Below are positions 63,919 to 64,000 of a stretch of DNA of 64,000 bases, piece after piece. Source of the DNA: an uncultured Aquimarina sp. (GTDB taxonomy: Bacteria > Bacteroidota > Bacteroidia > Flavobacteriales > Flavobacteriaceae). The stretch is taken from assembly GCA_947500545.1 (NCBI GenBank), contig CANMSO010000004.1:186001-250000 (forward strand), read 5' to 3'. The notes beneath the pieces were generated by a model. That model had not been told where the DNA came from. It made no database searches and worked only from the letters and a program-made list of their open reading frames with translations. A program made the position numbers and the translations under genes. Position 1 is the first letter of the stretch. Each line of letters begins with the position of its first letter.

Positions 63919-64000
63919 TAACGCCAATTTCATTCTATTTTATTTAGGTATTATATCATTTCTTTGAGCATAATACATTAAATATGAATATTACAAAAAC

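Larger units (their letters stand above)
27368..64000 (+). mobile_element. Integron-like gene-cassette array (about 30 cassettes, continues beyond window)
   Basis: Genes are all on the plus strand, mostly single, each followed by a structured repeat that ends in (A)CGTTRnn. The first 9-10 bases of a cassette recur in reverse complement just after its own gene. Exact examples are 27368/27932, 28099/28830, 28997/29645, 29811/30265, 30428/30956, 32778/33483, 33681/34857, 34921/35785, 37651/39105, 39154/40100 and 55998/56412. Such cassette-specific pairs are expected if the excised circle forms one attC from both ends. Cassettes run from about 460 to 2230 bp. A non-cassette island interrupts the array at about 40236-46100. 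Confidence 0.87.

Overview
The window looks like chromosome of a low-GC marine Bacteroidota, most likely Flavobacteriaceae. Supporting signs are secreted enzymes with C-terminal type IX secretion (T9SS) sorting domains, PKD domains, many 'L-x-x-C' lipoproteins, A-rich ribosome-binding regions and Flavobacteria-type housekeeping genes. I cannot name the genus from sequence alone; an Aquimarina- or Cellulophaga-like organism would fit.

Region 1 (1-12.8 kb, minus strand) is a polysaccharide-degradation locus. It holds a partial secreted beta-propeller protein, a GH5 endoglucanase with two PKD domains, a 2106-residue GH9-CBM3-PKD-GH48 bifunctional cellulase, and a GH16 enzyme with a ricin-type lectin domain. 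The three enzymes end in T9SS sorting domains. The GH5 and GH9-GH48 proteins share a Cys-bounded module of about 130 residues that I do not recognise. A divergent TPR/LuxR-type regulator (13.3-15.0 kb) faces this locus. Region 2 (15.1-26.1 kb) is ordinary chromosome: ruvC, a hemW-like gene whose radical-SAM N-terminus can only start at a non-canonical codon (ATT), a methyltransferase, a cyclase-family enzyme, DUF4260, DUF4230, GNAT, MmcQ/YjbR, a membrane-anchored MutS-like ATPase, lipoproteins and a zinc-ribbon protein.

Region 3 (26.2 kb to the right edge) is the main discovery: an integron-like gene-cassette array. It opens with a tyrosine recombinase interrupted by one in-frame stop codon. 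An AT-rich palindrome follows, and then about 30 cassettes, all on the plus strand. Each cassette carries one or two genes and ends in a structured attC-like repeat of 52-221 bp. The key observation is that each cassette starts with G^TTRnnn and ends, after its gene, with the reverse complement of its own first 9-10 bases. Examples are GTTGTAAAAC at 28997 with GTTTTACAAC at 29645, and GTTATACCAC at 37651 with GTGGTATAAC at 39105. The pair differs from cassette to cassette. This is what an integron predicts, because in the excised circle the two ends form the outer stem of one attC. The repeats fall into about seven families. The recombinase lacks the IntI-specific insertion and points the same way as the cassettes, so this is not a standard IntI integron.

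The cargo is typical stand-alone cassette material: three CPBP proteases, three beta-lactamase-like serine hydrolases, two amidohydrolases, two alpha/beta hydrolases, glyoxalase-like (VOC) proteins, a GNAT, DinB, DUF2200, AraC regulators, an NTF2-fold immunity-like protein and many secreted or membrane proteins of unknown function. Signs of decay and rearrangement include the integrase stop codon, four truncated attC sites, one chimeric attC, core-site point mutations, small GC-rich palindromes inserted in attC loops, and a roughly 6-kb non-cassette island (40.2-46.1 kb). The island carries Crp, DoxX, FMN reductase, AraC, DUF1772 and NmrA-like genes.
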